From Ensifer adhaerens (GTDB lineage: Bacteria; Pseudomonadota; Alphaproteobacteria; Rhizobiales; Rhizobiaceae): a stretch of 64,000 nucleotides of DNA. The notes below the pieces were generated by a model that was given only the letters and a program-made list of their open reading frames with translations, was not told the origin of the DNA and did no database searches. This document shows, in pieces, positions 36,801-45,145 of the stretch; positions within the stretch are counted from its first letter, which is position 1, and the number at the start of each line of letters is the position of its first letter. The position numbers and the translations under genes were made by a program. The stretch is taken from contig NZ_LGAP01000006.1 in the NCBI RefSeq assembly GCF_001270265.1, forward strand, positions 167,422 to 231,421. The letters are read 5' to 3'.

Positions 36801-37609
36801 AGAAGCAGGGCGCGGCCGCACGCCAGCTGTTCGACGATGCGCAGGCCATGCTTGCCAAGATCATCGCCGAGAAGTGGTTCGCGCCGAAGGCGGTCGTCGG
36901 CTTCTGGCCGGCGGGAACCGTCGGCGACGACATCCGGCTGTTTGCCGATGAGGCGCGCGACGAGACGCTTGCCACTTTCTTCACGCTGCGCCAGCAACTG
37001 AGCAAGCGCGACGGCCGCCCGAACGTGGCGCTGTCCGATTTCGTGGCGCCGGTCGACAGCGGCAGCCGAGACTATCTCGGTGGCTTCGTCGTGACGGCCG
37101 GCATCGAGGAAGTGGCGATCGCCGAGCGGTTCGAGCGCGCCAACGACGACTATTCGTCGATCATGGTCAAGGCGCTGGCCGACCGTTTTGCCGAAGCCTT
37201 CGCCGAGCGCATGCATGAATATGTGCGCAAGGAGCTCTGGGGCTATGCCGCCGACGAGACGTTCTCGCCGCAGGATCTGGTCAGCGAACCCTATGCCGGC
37301 ATCCGTCCGGCGCCGGGCTATCCGGCTCAGCCGGACCACACGGAAAAGGAAACGCTGTTCCGGTTGCTCGACGCCGAAAAGACGATCGGCGTCACCTTGA
37401 CCGAGAGCTATGCCATGTGGCCGGGCTCGTCCGTCTCCGGCCTCTATATCGGCCATCCCGAGGCCTATTATTTCGGTGTCGCCAAGGTCGAGCGGGACCA
37501 GGTGGAGGACTATGCTGCGCGTAAGCGCATGCCGGTGCGCGAGGTCGAGCGCTGGCTGTCGCCGATCCTCAACTACGTGCCGATGCCCGAAGCAGAGGCT
37601 GCCGAGTAA
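33836..37609 (+). CDS. metH: Cobalamin-dependent methionine synthase
   Basis: A 1257-residue enzyme that methylates homocysteine with methyl-tetrahydrofolate via methylcobalamin. All four modules are present. They are the homocysteine domain ([13 protein letters not shown]; zinc-site GGCCGSTP), the folate domain ([16 protein letters not shown], about 345-620), the cap/B12 domain with DVHDIGKN (axial histidine about residue 779), and the C-terminal AdoMet reactivation domain ([25 protein letters not shown]). GGGAGA eight bases before the ATG supports the start. It is monocistronic and preceded by a 20-bp palindrome. A huge open frame on the opposite strand is a codon-bias shadow. Confidence 0.97.
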   Translation: MSAIDALFGDLSSKPDGSEVMRALKQAASERILIMDGAMGTEIQQLGFVEQHFRGDRFGGCACHQQGNNDLLTLTQPKAIEDIHYSYAIAGADILETNTFSSTRIAQADYGMEDMVYDLNRDGARLARRAARRAEAHDGRRRFVAGALGPTNRTASISPDVNNPGYRAVSFDDLRIAYAEQIRGLIDGGADIILIETIFDTLNAKAAIFATKEVFAEKGIELPVMISGTITDLSGRTLSGQTPTAFWYSVRHAEPFTIGLNCALGANAMRSHIDELSGVADTFVCAYPNAGLPNEFGQYDETPEQMAAQVEAFARDGLVNIVGGCCGSTPAHISAIAKAVAKHPPRRIPDVAPLMRLSGLEPFTLTSDIPFVNVGERTNVTGSAKFRKLITAGDYSAALDVARDQVANGAQIIDINMDEGLIDSKQAMVEFLNLIASEPDIARVPVMIDSSKWEVIEAGLKCVQGKPLVNSISMKEGEEAFLHHARLCRAYGAAVVIMAFDEVGQADTKARKVEICTRAYKLLTEQAGFPPEDIIFDPNIFAVATGIEEHNNYGVDFIEATREIIATLPHVHISGGVSNLSFSFRGNEPVREAMHAVFLYHAIQAGMDMGIVNAGQLAVYDTIDAELREACEDVVLNRRADSTERMLEIAERYRGQGGAQAKEKDLSWREWTVEKRLEHALVNGITEYIEADTDEARLSSVRPLHVIEGPLMAGMNVVGDLFGSGKMFLPQVVKSARVMKQAVAVLLPHMEAERLAAGGEGERQSAGKILMATVKGDVHDIGKNIVGVVLACNNYEIIDLGVMVPSAKILEVAREQKVDIIGLSGLITPSLDEMVHVAAELEREGFDIPLLIGGATTSRVHTAVKINPRYDRGQTVYVTDASRAVGVVSSLLSPEAKAPYVETIRAEYRKVADAHARNEAEKRRLPLSQARANAHKIDWSGYQAKAPSFLGTRVFQGWELEELARYIDWTPFFQTWELKGVYPKILEDEKQGAAARQLFDDAQAMLAKIIAEKWFAPKAVVGFWPAGTVGDDIRLFADEARDETLATFFTLRQQLSKRDGRPNVALSDFVAPVDSGSRDYLGGFVVTAGIEEVAIAERFERANDDYSSIMVKALADRFAEAFAERMHEYVRKELWGYAADETFSPQDLVSEPYAGIRPAPGYPAQPDHTEKETLFRLLDAEKTIGVTLTESYAMWPGSSVSGLYIGHPEAYYFGVAKVERDQVEDYAARKRMPVREVERWLSPILNYVPMPEAEAAE

Positions 37610-38127
37610 TCTCGGGGATCCAACAATAGCGCTGGCGGGCAATCATGCCCGTCAGTGTCGCCCTTGAAGCGGCACGCGTTATAACGCCGGCTACGGGGCG
37701 AAATCGTCTTTCCCACTTGCCTGAAGCCAAGATAAAATTGCGTTGATCGGTTGCTGATGCCGGCACTTGCCAAATTCTTAGAGTCTCTATGCTTCGCTGA
37801 ACTGGTCTATTGCTCTGTATTCGTCGTTTATGGTCGGCGTCGCCAATATATTTCTTGAGACGTTCAAAAATAATGGGATGGAAATTCCGGAAGGATTCCA
37901 ATCGAAGCGAACGTGATTCAACGTTGTTTTTCGGCTGTGCCGTTGCATTTCGGGTCGTTTTCCAAATGAAACATTGAAAATCCCGAAAAAAGAATTATAT
38001 GGGTGCAATCGAATATTGCTTGCGACCTTTGTCAAAGCGCTGAAAAGCGTTGTCAGATTTCCTCTCAACATCGACACGGCTCGGCGAATACCCGTCGAGC
38101 GAAATCAACGATTGAAAGGAGATCGTT
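37610..38127. other. Intergenic region with metH 3' hairpin and long csp leader
   Basis: 518 bases with no supported gene. A hairpin (CTGGCGGGCA/TGCCCGTCAG, 37632-37655, one G-U pair) lies after metH but has no T-run. The right half (about 37800-38127) is more AT-rich and probably carries the promoter and long 5' leader of the cold-shock gene, as cspA-type genes usually do. GGAG at 38118-38121 precedes the csp ATG. Confidence 0.5.
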
Positions 38128-38337
38128 ATGAATTCAGGCACCGTAAAGTGGTTCAATGGCACCAAGGGTTTTGGCTTCATCCAGCCGGATGACGGCACGA
38201 CCGACGTGTTCGTTCATGTTTCCGCTGTGGAGCGTGCAGGCATGGGCTCCCTCGCGGAAGGCCAGAAGGTCACCTACGACATCGTCCGCGACCGCAAGAC
38301 CGGCAAGAACTCTGCCGACAATCTCCGGGCGGAATGA
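38128..38337 (+). CDS. Cold-shock domain protein (CspA family)
   Basis: A 69-residue OB-fold protein that binds single-stranded RNA/DNA as an RNA chaperone. The start [18 protein letters not shown] contains the RNP1-like KGFGFI, and [12 protein letters not shown] contains RNP2. The protein ends in SADNLRAE. Size is standard. A rho-independent terminator at 38399 follows, so it is a single-gene transcript. It is one of several csp paralogues expected in rhizobia. Whether this one is cold-induced cannot be read from the coding sequence. Confidence 0.95.
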   Translation: MNSGTVKWFNGTKGFGFIQPDDGTTDVFVHVSAVERAGMGSLAEGQKVTYDIVRDRKTGKNSADNLRAE

Positions 38338-38398
38338 TCGTCATCTGCCTCCCCCGACCACGGATGTACTGGCTGGGGACGTTTGATTGACGGGGAGA

Positions 38399-38422
38399 GG
38401 TCGGGTGAAGCCCGGCCTTTTT
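38399..38422 (+). terminator. Rho-independent terminator after the cold-shock gene
   Basis: GGTCGGG (38399-38405), loop TGAAG, CCCGGCC (38411-38417), then TTTTT. One G-U pair lies in the stem. Confidence 0.8.
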
Positions 38423-38460
38423 GCGTCCGGACCCTGCACATTCCGGGGAAGGAAACCATC

Positions 38461-38742
38461 ATGACCCGCAGAGTTTGTGCCGTTGGCGACACGGTGACCG
38501 TAAGGGCCGATTTCACCAAGCTGGCACCCGCCGTCAGGACGTGCCGGATCATCGGTGTTCTGCCCGCCGACCACGGCGAGACCCAATATCGCGTCCGTTT
38601 CGACGGCGAGAACTTTGAACGTCGCATCGTTGCAAGCGACGTCGAGACTACTGAGGCGGCCTCTCCCATCAAAGAGGGACCGTCGCGCATTGCCAAGGGT
38701 GAGCCCTGGCTGAAACCGTCGCGCATCCGGATCGGAAGATAG
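38461..38742 (+). CDS. Conserved small protein of unknown function
   Basis: A 93-residue protein starting MTRRVCAVGDTVTVRADFTK. The first 60 residues look like a small beta-barrel (SH3-like): GDTVTVRADF, CRIIGVLPA, TQYRVRFDGENFERRIVASDV. The 'GDxVxV ... YRVRFDGENFERRV' arrangement resembles small rhizobial proteins of unknown role. The tail is basic and flexible. GGAAGGA upstream is a strong ribosome binding site. It sits between the cold-shock gene and rpsU, suggesting an RNA- or translation-related job, but no function can be assigned. Confidence 0.75.
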   Translation: MTRRVCAVGDTVTVRADFTKLAPAVRTCRIIGVLPADHGETQYRVRFDGENFERRIVASDVETTEAASPIKEGPSRIAKGEPWLKPSRIRIGR

Positions 38743-38799
38743 CTTAAGCCAATTTCGGTCCGCCGATGTGCGGCCACCAACCAAAGGGAAGGATACATC

Positions 38800-39036
38800 T
38801 TGCAGGTACTCGTCAGAGACAACAACGTCGACCAGGCACTCCGCATTCTGAAGAAGAAGATGCAGCGCGAGGGACTGTTCCGCGAATTCAAGGCGCGCAG
38901 CGCCTATGAGAAGCCGTCGGAAAAGCGCGTTCGCGAAAAGGCCGAAGCCGTTCGTCGCCAGCGCAAGCTCGCGCGCAAGAAGCTTCAGCGCGAAGGCCTG
39001 CTGCCGGCGCCGAAGAAGGCCGTCCGCACCCGCTAA
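38800..39036 (+). CDS. rpsU: 30S ribosomal protein S21
   Basis: A 78-residue S21 ([42 protein letters not shown]-terminal basic helix). It helps 16S rRNA recognise the Shine-Dalgarno region during initiation. The start is a TTG at 38800, preceded by AGGGAAGGA, as expected since the conserved protein begins exactly at MQVLV. Alphaproteobacteria often carry more than one rpsU, and this one clusters with a cold-shock gene. A strong hairpin follows it. Confidence 0.95.
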   Translation: MQVLVRDNNVDQALRILKKKMQREGLFREFKARSAYEKPSEKRVREKAEAVRRQRKLARKKLQREGLLPAPKKAVRTR

Positions 39037-39045
39037 ATCTGAGGC

Positions 39046-39069
39046 ACCGATGCCGATTTCGGCATCGGT
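39046..39069 (+). other. Strong intergenic hairpin after rpsU
   Basis: ACCGATGCCGA and TCGGCATCGGT form a perfect 11-bp dyad with almost no loop, between rpsU and the next small gene. There is no T-run, so it is more likely an RNA-stability or processing element than a terminator. Confidence 0.6.
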
Positions 39070-39093
39070 CCACGCCCGAGCGAGGAGGTACGC

Positions 39094-39318
39094 ATGACGT
39101 CGACGAAGAAAGATCTTTTCAAGCCCGAGCGGCTGTCGGCAAGCGACAAGGCCGCCGCGACCGATCATACGGCCCGCGGTATCGTCGCGGCCGAAAAGCT
39201 CGCGCGTGAGAAGAAGACCGAGAAGCTCAAGGCTCTGCGGCTCCTGCAAGAGGCTGACGCCGAACCCGTGGCCCCGGCGCCGAAGCGCCAGCCGGCACGC
39301 AAGCGCACGAGCGCCTGA
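39094..39318 (+). CDS. Small lysine/alanine-rich conserved protein of unknown function
   Basis: A 74-residue, highly charged, helix-rich protein (KPERLSASDKAAATDHTARGIVAAEKLAREKKTEKLKALRLL), ending in a basic, Pro/Arg-rich tail (PAPKRQPARKRTSA). GAGGAGG seven bases before the ATG is an excellent ribosome binding site, and codon use is typical, so it is a real gene. The composition suggests nucleic-acid or ribosome association, fitting its place directly after rpsU. I do not recognise a named family. Confidence 0.75.
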   Translation: MTSTKKDLFKPERLSASDKAAATDHTARGIVAAEKLAREKKTEKLKALRLLQEADAEPVAPAPKRQPARKRTSA

Positions 39319-39339
39319 CTGAGCTCATAGGCCAACACA

Positions 39340-39437
39340 GAGCGGTTGCGGTTTAGACGGACTCGCAGAAACGCTCCATCTTCCTTTTACGCATTTCCTG
39401 GCGGAAAACCGCTTGGCAGTTTTCCTGGAAATGCTCC
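39340..39437. repeat. Dispersed repeat, copy 1 (about 98 bp)
   Basis: Shares its order of blocks with copies at 44499 and 54859: GCGGTTTAGACGGA, CGCAGAAACGCTC, TACGCATTTCCTG, GCGGAAAACCGCTTGGCA and TTTTCCTGGAAATGCT. The left half folds as AGCG...CGCT, the right half as GGAAAA...TTTTCC. It lies 21 bases after the 74-residue protein gene and probably acts as a transcript-end hairpin. Confidence 0.8.
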
Positions 39438-39562
39438 AGGCGCTGGCACGGTCTGCCGGCCAGGCAAGCGTATCAATAGCCGCATTGATAAATCATCTGC
39501 CTGCCGCGCTTCCCACTCGATGCGCGGCCAGGCATTGTTCCGGCTCCTGATTCCGAAGGCGG

Positions 39563-40585
39563 CTAGTTGACCGCGCTCGGCTCCGGAAACTGCCAGGTTC
39601 CATCCAGTATTTCCTGCCGCGGCCGATAGAGGCGCACGGTGTAGTTCCAGCCCTTCGTCGTCGGCAGGCAATTGGCTATCTTGCCGTCGCAACCGCCGAA
39701 CTGGATGGAAACCGTGCCATCGTCGCCCTTCTTTGCGGTGATGTCGTTGATGGTGTAGGCGTCGTACTGGTTCTTCTCGTAATATCCCGCCGCATTGTAG
39801 ACGCTGACCGACCAGAACGCATCGACCGGAACATCCTTCACATCGAGCTTATAGACGGTCGCGCCATCGTTCTTCGCCGGTGTGATGTTGAGATAGGTCG
39901 CATCCTTGTCCGGATTTCCGCCCCAGGCCGAGGCCGTGCCGATGAGGTGGCGAACGGGGTCGACCTCGTCCTTGGTGCCGAAGGCCTTCTTGAAGTCCGG
40001 CATGGTGGAGCTCAGGACAAGCAGGGCTTCGCGCACCGTCTTCTGGCTCGCCGGATCCCAGGCGGGGACCTCGAAGCTGCCAACGCTCTTCTGGCTGACC
40101 TTGATCGCATCCTGCAAGGTGTGGACCGCTTCGATATCCTTGGCGTCAGCCGGATCGACGAGCGTGCGGATACCCACGACAACGTAGCGCGTGCCGACAC
40201 CCTCCTTCGTCAGCGTGTGCTCGCCGGCATCATAGGTTACCTGCGGCACGTAGTGGTCCTCGTTGATCACCTGCATCGACATGAAGCGTTTTCCGGCGTC
40301 CGGCATGGTGATGGTCACCGGACCGGCGTCAAGGTCGAACACCGCCGATGAATAAAGCGTGTCGCGGTTGAGGCGGATGACGGTCTGGTTGTCGATCGAG
40401 GCCGGTTCGCGGCGGTGCAGAAGTTTGCCGAGTTCACCGGCCTTGATCATCGCGGCGGCATACATGTCGCTCTCGGCGCGGATGAAATTGTCGACGCCGA
40501 CGATGACGGGATCTGCGGCCTTGGCCGGTATCGTGCCGATCGCGGCAAGGATCGTGGCCAGAAGGGTGGTTCGAAACGTGCTCAT
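39563..40585 (-). CDS. DUF1254/DUF1214 periplasmic protein (shorter paralogue)
   Basis: A 340-residue protein with a signal peptide (MSTFRTTLLATILAAIGTIPAKA). DUF1254 phrases include TVIRLNRDTLYSSAVFDLDAGPVTITMPDAGKRFMSMQVINEDHYV. The DUF1214 end is FWSVSVYNAAGYYEKNQYDAYTINDITAK ... WNYTVRLYRPRQEILDGTWQFPEP. AAGGA eight bases before the ATG at 40585 supports that start. It begins 17 bases after its longer paralogue stops, so the two form an operon of tandem relatives. The family's function is undefined. Confidence 0.88.
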   Translation of the reverse strand: MSTFRTTLLATILAAIGTIPAKAADPVIVGVDNFIRAESDMYAAAMIKAGELGKLLHRREPASIDNQTVIRLNRDTLYSSAVFDLDAGPVTITMPDAGKRFMSMQVINEDHYVPQVTYDAGEHTLTKEGVGTRYVVVGIRTLVDPADAKDIEAVHTLQDAIKVSQKSVGSFEVPAWDPASQKTVREALLVLSSTMPDFKKAFGTKDEVDPVRHLIGTASAWGGNPDKDATYLNITPAKNDGATVYKLDVKDVPVDAFWSVSVYNAAGYYEKNQYDAYTINDITAKKGDDGTVSIQFGGCDGKIANCLPTTKGWNYTVRLYRPRQEILDGTWQFPEPSAVN

Positions 40586-40602
40586 GCTGCGCATCCTTTT
40601 GC

Positions 40603-42021
40603 TTATATGGCGGCTTTCAGTGGCGGCGCTTTCCATTTACCGTCGAGCGCATCGGGTTTCGGCCAGTAGAGGCGCATCGCCATGAAGAACGGGCCCGTGG
40701 GGGCCGGCAGCCAGTTGGCCTCCCTGTCGGGACCGGGGCTTTCGTTCTGGATATAGAGCGTCAGGCCGCCGTCGGCGTCCTTCTTCAGGTCGGGCAGCAT
40801 CGGCGAGTTGATGAGGTAGCGGTTGAGCGGATTGGCGTAGAGCAGGCTGGAAGGCAGCTCGTAGAGGGTAAGCGACCAGAAGGCGTTGACCGGCGGTAGT
40901 TGTCCAGGTGCGAGGCGCAGGGTGTATTTGTCGGCGCCAGAGAGCGGCTTTTTCTGGTCGTCGATGAAATAGGCGGGATAGAGCGCCTCTTCCTTCGAGT
41001 TGCCGTAGATGCCGAGCACCGCGCCCGACATGCGCTGCATGTAGTCGTTCTTCAGGAATGCCCGCGTGCCGAAGCTGTCGGCGCTCGAAGCCTTGCCGGT
41101 ATCGATCATGGTTTCCTTGTGTTCCTTAAAGGCTGCCCAGGCATCGGCCATGCCATCGGTGATTGCCTTCTGGATATCCGGCGTGAAGGCCTGCAGGTCG
41201 AATGTCTTGCCGGCACCGATGTTCAGCTCGGCGAAGCGGGCCATCAGCTCCGTTTCCGAAGGATCGGTCGGGCAGAACTGCAGAATGAAGTTGAGCTCCT
41301 TGAAGAAATCGGGGGAGGTTCTTTCGTCGGCCGCACTCAAGGGGGCGATGAAGTCGACGGCGGGTGCGGGTGCCGTGGCGGGTTGGCCGAGGAACTTCGA
41401 CAACGGCTCGACCTTGTAGCCGGCCTGGATCTTCTTGACGTTTTCGATATCGCCGGGATTGAAGAGCTGCGTGCGGTAAAGCACGAAGGCGAACTCCGTT
41501 TCCGAGCGGATCACCGATTTGATCCCGGGCGGTGTCTCGCCTTTCCAGTTCGGCCCGGCCAGCAGGTAGCTGCCTGCCTCGTTGCCTGTGGCGCGGCTGC
41601 CGACATAGGCGAAGTTGAAGGTGTAGAGGTCGATGAATTGCAGCGAGTAGTAACGCTCCTTCTCGATCGCCGGTACCGTGAACACCAACGGCTCGGCCCT
41701 GAGATCGGCGCCGACATAGGAATAGGGCGTGTCGGAGTTCGGCGTCTGGATCGCCTTATCATCAGGCGTATAGACCCGTGCATTGTTGACGAGTTCGTTC
41801 CAGGGCGCCTTGAACTCCGGGCCGCCGGCATCGACGAAATAGGAGTGCTGCACGCGATAATTGTCGACCAACGGAAAGCCGTAGATCGTCGCCTCCTTGG
41901 CGATCGCCCGTGCTTCATCTGATGTAAGGGCGGCATCGGCTGCGATGGCGGGCAGGCTTGCCATATGGGGGAGCGTGGCAGCAAGCGCGCCGTAGATCAG
42001 AAGGGTCCGTCGTCTGAGCAT
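40603..42021 (-). CDS. DUF1254/DUF1214 periplasmic protein (longer paralogue)
   Basis: A 472-residue exported protein with an RRR-containing signal (MLRRRTLLIYGALAATLP ... PAIAA), possibly Tat-dependent. It shows the DUF1254 block (ATIYGFPLVDNYRVQHSYFVD, IQTPNSDTPYSYVGADLRAEPLVFTVP) and the DUF1214 block (FWSLTLYELPSSLLYANPLNRYLI, PTGPFFMAMRLYWPKPDALDGKWKAP). It is the first gene of a two-gene operon and is divergent from the adenylate cyclase gene, with 231 bases between starts. No catalytic residues can be named. Confidence 0.88.
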   Translation of the reverse strand: MLRRRTLLIYGALAATLPHMASLPAIAADAALTSDEARAIAKEATIYGFPLVDNYRVQHSYFVDAGGPEFKAPWNELVNNARVYTPDDKAIQTPNSDTPYSYVGADLRAEPLVFTVPAIEKERYYSLQFIDLYTFNFAYVGSRATGNEAGSYLLAGPNWKGETPPGIKSVIRSETEFAFVLYRTQLFNPGDIENVKKIQAGYKVEPLSKFLGQPATAPAPAVDFIAPLSAADERTSPDFFKELNFILQFCPTDPSETELMARFAELNIGAGKTFDLQAFTPDIQKAITDGMADAWAAFKEHKETMIDTGKASSADSFGTRAFLKNDYMQRMSGAVLGIYGNSKEEALYPAYFIDDQKKPLSGADKYTLRLAPGQLPPVNAFWSLTLYELPSSLLYANPLNRYLINSPMLPDLKKDADGGLTLYIQNESPGPDREANWLPAPTGPFFMAMRLYWPKPDALDGKWKAPPLKAAI

Positions 42022-42252
42022 GGCAAAATCCTCCGGGTGGAACGCGTGTGTTCAGCAGACGGGCCGGCGGACAATCCGACGCATGCGCAAAGCTGCGGCC
42101 AGCAATTCTTCGATCGTGCGTGAAAAGCCGGAAACCACAAGTACGTAACTGTTACGACGGCGCTGTTGCCGTTCACCGTCGGCGCGATGGCGTCCCCTGG
42201 TGAGCTGCGGTAACATCGTTGCTGCAATACATCGCACGTTGAGAGACCGTCG

Positions 42253-44469
42253 ATGGAGCGCCGACTAGCAGCTGTCCTGATCGCCGACGTCGCCGGATAC
42301 AGTCGCCTGAGCCGGCTCGACGAGGAGGGAACGCGCGCCAAATTCCAGAGCGACCTGCACGACATTCTGGAACCGCAGTTTGCCGAACACCACGGCCGGC
42401 TGGTCAAGACGATGGGCGACGGGCTGCTGGTGGAGTTCCGCAGCGTCGTCGACGCGCTTCGCTGTGCGGTGGAGATCCAGCAGCGCAAGTCCGAACAGGT
42501 CGACAAGGTCGCGGCCGATCGGCGGCTCGATTTCCGCATCGGCATCAACCTCGGCGACATCATCGTCGAAGGCGACGACATTCACGGCGATGGCGTCAAC
42601 ACCGCCGATCGGGTGCAGGGGCTCGCCGAGCCGGGCGGCATCGCGATATCGGGCACGGCCTATGACCAGGTCCGTTGGAAGCTTGGCGTCGGTTTTGCCT
42701 CGCTCGGCGAGCAGACGGTCAGGGGCATGGCCGAGCCGATCCGCGTCTACCGCGTGCTGCTCGATCCGACCGATGCCGGCAAGACGATCGCCAAGGACGC
42801 GAAGCAGCGTGCCGCGCGAAGGAGGATACTCATTGCCGGCGCCGTGATGCTGGCCCTCGCACTTGCCGCCGCATGGTGGCAGCCGTGGACGCTTATCCTG
42901 CCGGAGACGCCGACCGAGCGCTTTGCCTATCCGCTGCCCGACCAGCCCTCCGTCGCCGTCCTTCCGTTCATCAATGTCAGCGGCGATCGGGACCACGACC
43001 ATCTGGCCGAAGGGTTGACCGACGACCTCATCACCGAGCTTTCGAAAGTGTCCGGCCTGTTCGTCATCGCCCGTCACTCGGTGTTCGCAATGAAGGACAA
43101 CGCCTCGAAGATCCAAGACGTGGCAGCGGAACTCGGGGTTCACTACATTCTCGAGGGAACGCTGCAGCGTGCCGATCAGCGCCTGCGCATCAACGTCAAG
43201 CTGATCGATGCGATGAGCGGTCTGTCCCTCTGGGCGGAGCGCTACGACCGGCAATATGCCGATCTCTTCGCGGTCCAGGACGATGTCATTGGCAAGATCA
43301 TCGCGGCGCTCGAGGTCAAGCTCAGCGAAGGCGAGCGCGACCAGCTGGCGCGCATCCCGACCGACAACCTCGAGGCCTATGATTATTACATGCGGGCCGA
43401 GCAGCAGGGGCTCGTCTACAGCGACGTCGATACCTATCGCCAGACGCTGGCCTTCTATCAAAAGGCGATCGATCTCGACCCGCGCTTCGCCGATGCCCAT
43501 GCGGGGATAGCGCGCGTGGCCGTCGACGTTTGGCGCAACGACTACAATTATCTCTGGTCGGCGGCAGTGGCCCGCAAGATCGCCTATGACGCTGCGGGCC
43601 AGGCGCTGAAGCTCGACGGCAACAATGCGCGCGCCCACACGGTGCTGGCATTGCTGCAGCTCGTCGACGGCCGCGAAACGGAGGCGCGGGAATCTGCCGC
43701 CAGGGCCGTCCGAGCGCAGCCGAGCGATGCCGAGGCCTTTGCCAATCTGGCGCTGATCCTCGCGCAGACCGGTGAACACCAACAGGCGATCGCCGATCTG
43801 GAACGGGCATTGAGGCTCGATCCGTCGCCATCCCCGAGTTCTCGGCTGCTGGCGGGCATCGTTTATTACACCGCACGGGACAACGACCGAGCGATCCCGC
43901 TGATCGAAGCAGCCGGCGAGGCCTTGCCCAATGCAGAACCCGCACGGGAGTATCTGGCATCAGCCTATGCCCAGCGCGGCGACCGGGCGCGAGCGGTGGC
44001 GGAAGGCACGAAGCTGCTTCAGCTCTTTCCCGACACCAACCTTACCTACTACAGCTATCTCTATGATTACTGGCGCGAGGAGGATCTGAACCGCCACCTG
44101 CACGGCCTTCGCACGGCCGGCATTCCGGAGTGGCCCTTCGGTTTCGTCGGGGCTGCGGCCGACCGGCTTGGGCCTGCCGAACTCGGCGCGCTCACCAGTG
44201 ACAAGACCTGGAACGGCCGGCATAAGAATGGAACCAGCTTCGTCCAGTTCTTCGACAAGGCCGGCAATACGGCCTATCGTAGCGCCAACACGAACATCAC
44301 CGGCCGCGCCGAGGTGAAGGGCAACCAGCTCTGCGAGAAATTCAGCGGCTATTTTCTCGACCGCATGGTTTGCGGCTGCGTCTACCGCAATACGGCCAAG
44401 GGCGAGCGCGGCGCCGACTTCATCCACGTGACGCCGCAGGCGTTGAAATTCTTCTCGATCGAGCGGTGA
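42253..44469 (+). CDS. Membrane-bound class III adenylate/guanylate cyclase with TolB-like and TPR domains
   Basis: A 738-residue protein. Residues 1-170 are a class III nucleotidyl cyclase: metal aspartates D12 (LIADVAGYS) and D56 (KTMGDGLLVEF), then FRIGINLGDIIVEGDDIHGDGVN. One membrane helix (about 192-210) leads to a TolB/FlgO-like domain (231-345, PSVAVLPFINVSGDRDHDHLAEGLTDDLITEL) and TPR helices (about 370-600). The last about 100 residues form an extra domain with clustered cysteines (MVCGCVYRN) that I do not recognise. Rhizobia encode many such cyclases. It probably senses an envelope signal through the periplasmic part and makes cAMP inside. Confidence 0.9.
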   Translation: MERRLAAVLIADVAGYSRLSRLDEEGTRAKFQSDLHDILEPQFAEHHGRLVKTMGDGLLVEFRSVVDALRCAVEIQQRKSEQVDKVAADRRLDFRIGINLGDIIVEGDDIHGDGVNTADRVQGLAEPGGIAISGTAYDQVRWKLGVGFASLGEQTVRGMAEPIRVYRVLLDPTDAGKTIAKDAKQRAARRRILIAGAVMLALALAAAWWQPWTLILPETPTERFAYPLPDQPSVAVLPFINVSGDRDHDHLAEGLTDDLITELSKVSGLFVIARHSVFAMKDNASKIQDVAAELGVHYILEGTLQRADQRLRINVKLIDAMSGLSLWAERYDRQYADLFAVQDDVIGKIIAALEVKLSEGERDQLARIPTDNLEAYDYYMRAEQQGLVYSDVDTYRQTLAFYQKAIDLDPRFADAHAGIARVAVDVWRNDYNYLWSAAVARKIAYDAAGQALKLDGNNARAHTVLALLQLVDGRETEARESAARAVRAQPSDAEAFANLALILAQTGEHQQAIADLERALRLDPSPSPSSRLLAGIVYYTARDNDRAIPLIEAAGEALPNAEPAREYLASAYAQRGDRARAVAEGTKLLQLFPDTNLTYYSYLYDYWREEDLNRHLHGLRTAGIPEWPFGFVGAAADRLGPAELGALTSDKTWNGRHKNGTSFVQFFDKAGNTAYRSANTNITGRAEVKGNQLCEKFSGYFLDRMVCGCVYRNTAKGERGADFIHVTPQALKFFSIER

Positions 44470-44498
44470 CGGCTATGCCGTGAGGACCAGGCGTCTTA

Positions 44499-44600
44499 GG
44501 GCGTTGCCGGTTTAAACGGAGGCGCAGAAACGCTCTATCTCTTTGTTTTGACGCATTCCCTGACGGAAAACCGCTTCGCACTTTTCCTGGAAATGCTTTA
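44499..44600. repeat. Dispersed repeat, copy 2 (about 100 bp)
   Basis: Same blocks as the copies at 39340 and 54859: GCCGGTTTAAACGGA, GCGCAGAAACGCTCTATCTC, TTTGACGCATTCCCTGACGG and AAAACCGCTTCGCACTTTTC. It fills the gap between the convergent cyclase and YHS-protein genes. The shared core ends at 44597, directly against the TAA stop (44598-44600, minus strand) of the YHS gene. Confidence 0.85.
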
Positions 44601-45101
44601 GCGCGCCTTCTGCCAGGTGGTGCCGAGCTTTTCCGAAATGAGCGTGTTCTCCACTTCGGACCAGTGCTTCTTGGAATCGACCAACTTGTTCGGGTTCTTC
44701 TCAAAACCTTCCGCGGCTCCCGGATCATAGCTCAGGAACAACTTGCCCTCGATGATGCGCCAGGCCTTCGGGTCGATGTTGGTGGTCACCGTTCCGAAAG
44801 AGACGCCGTCGGCGCAGTAACCGCCATATTGCGGCGCATAGCGGGTGGGTTCGCGGATGAAAAGCTCACGGTTCTCGGCGCTGGCAAACTGCCAGTTCGC
44901 CCCGAGCCAGCGGTAGGAATATTGCGGCGAGCCTTCGAGAGCCTTGCTTTCGGTGAAATAGGCGACCGGGTCGTAGCCCTTGATCGCGACATCGCCGAAA
45001 TAGCCCGTGTTGACGAGGTCCTCGGCCATTGCCGGCGCGGACAGTGCCAGAAAGGCGGTCGCCGCGACGCCGACGGCGCATGCGTATCGATGGTAGGACA
45101 T
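44598..45101 (-). CDS. Exported YHS domain-containing protein
   Basis: A 167-residue protein with a signal peptide (MSYHRYACAVGVAATAFLALSAPAMAED). The YHS-type domain spans about residues 35-105: VAIKGYDPVAYFTESKALEGSPQYSYRWLGANWQFASAENRELFIREPTRYAPQYGGYCADGVS. YHS domains are associated with metal (often copper) handling. The C-terminal half is family-specific (DPKAWRIIEGKLFLSYDPGAAEGF). The ATG at 45101 is chosen since the signal begins there. It lies 44 bases after the ankyrin gene stop, likely one operon. Confidence 0.88.
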   Translation of the reverse strand: MSYHRYACAVGVAATAFLALSAPAMAEDLVNTGYFGDVAIKGYDPVAYFTESKALEGSPQYSYRWLGANWQFASAENRELFIREPTRYAPQYGGYCADGVSFGTVTTNIDPKAWRIIEGKLFLSYDPGAAEGFEKNPNKLVDSKKHWSEVENTLISEKLGTTWQKAR

Positions 45102-45145
45102 TCCTTTTCTCCGATTTCCGGATGCGGGAGGCGCGCCCTCTGGCG

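Noticed and set aside
33608..37642. A 1344-codon open frame on the minus strand across all of metH
   Set aside because: It mirrors the metH coding frame in a high-GC genome, has no family motifs and a composition rich in Arg/Asp/Gly/His; metH on the plus strand is unmistakable.
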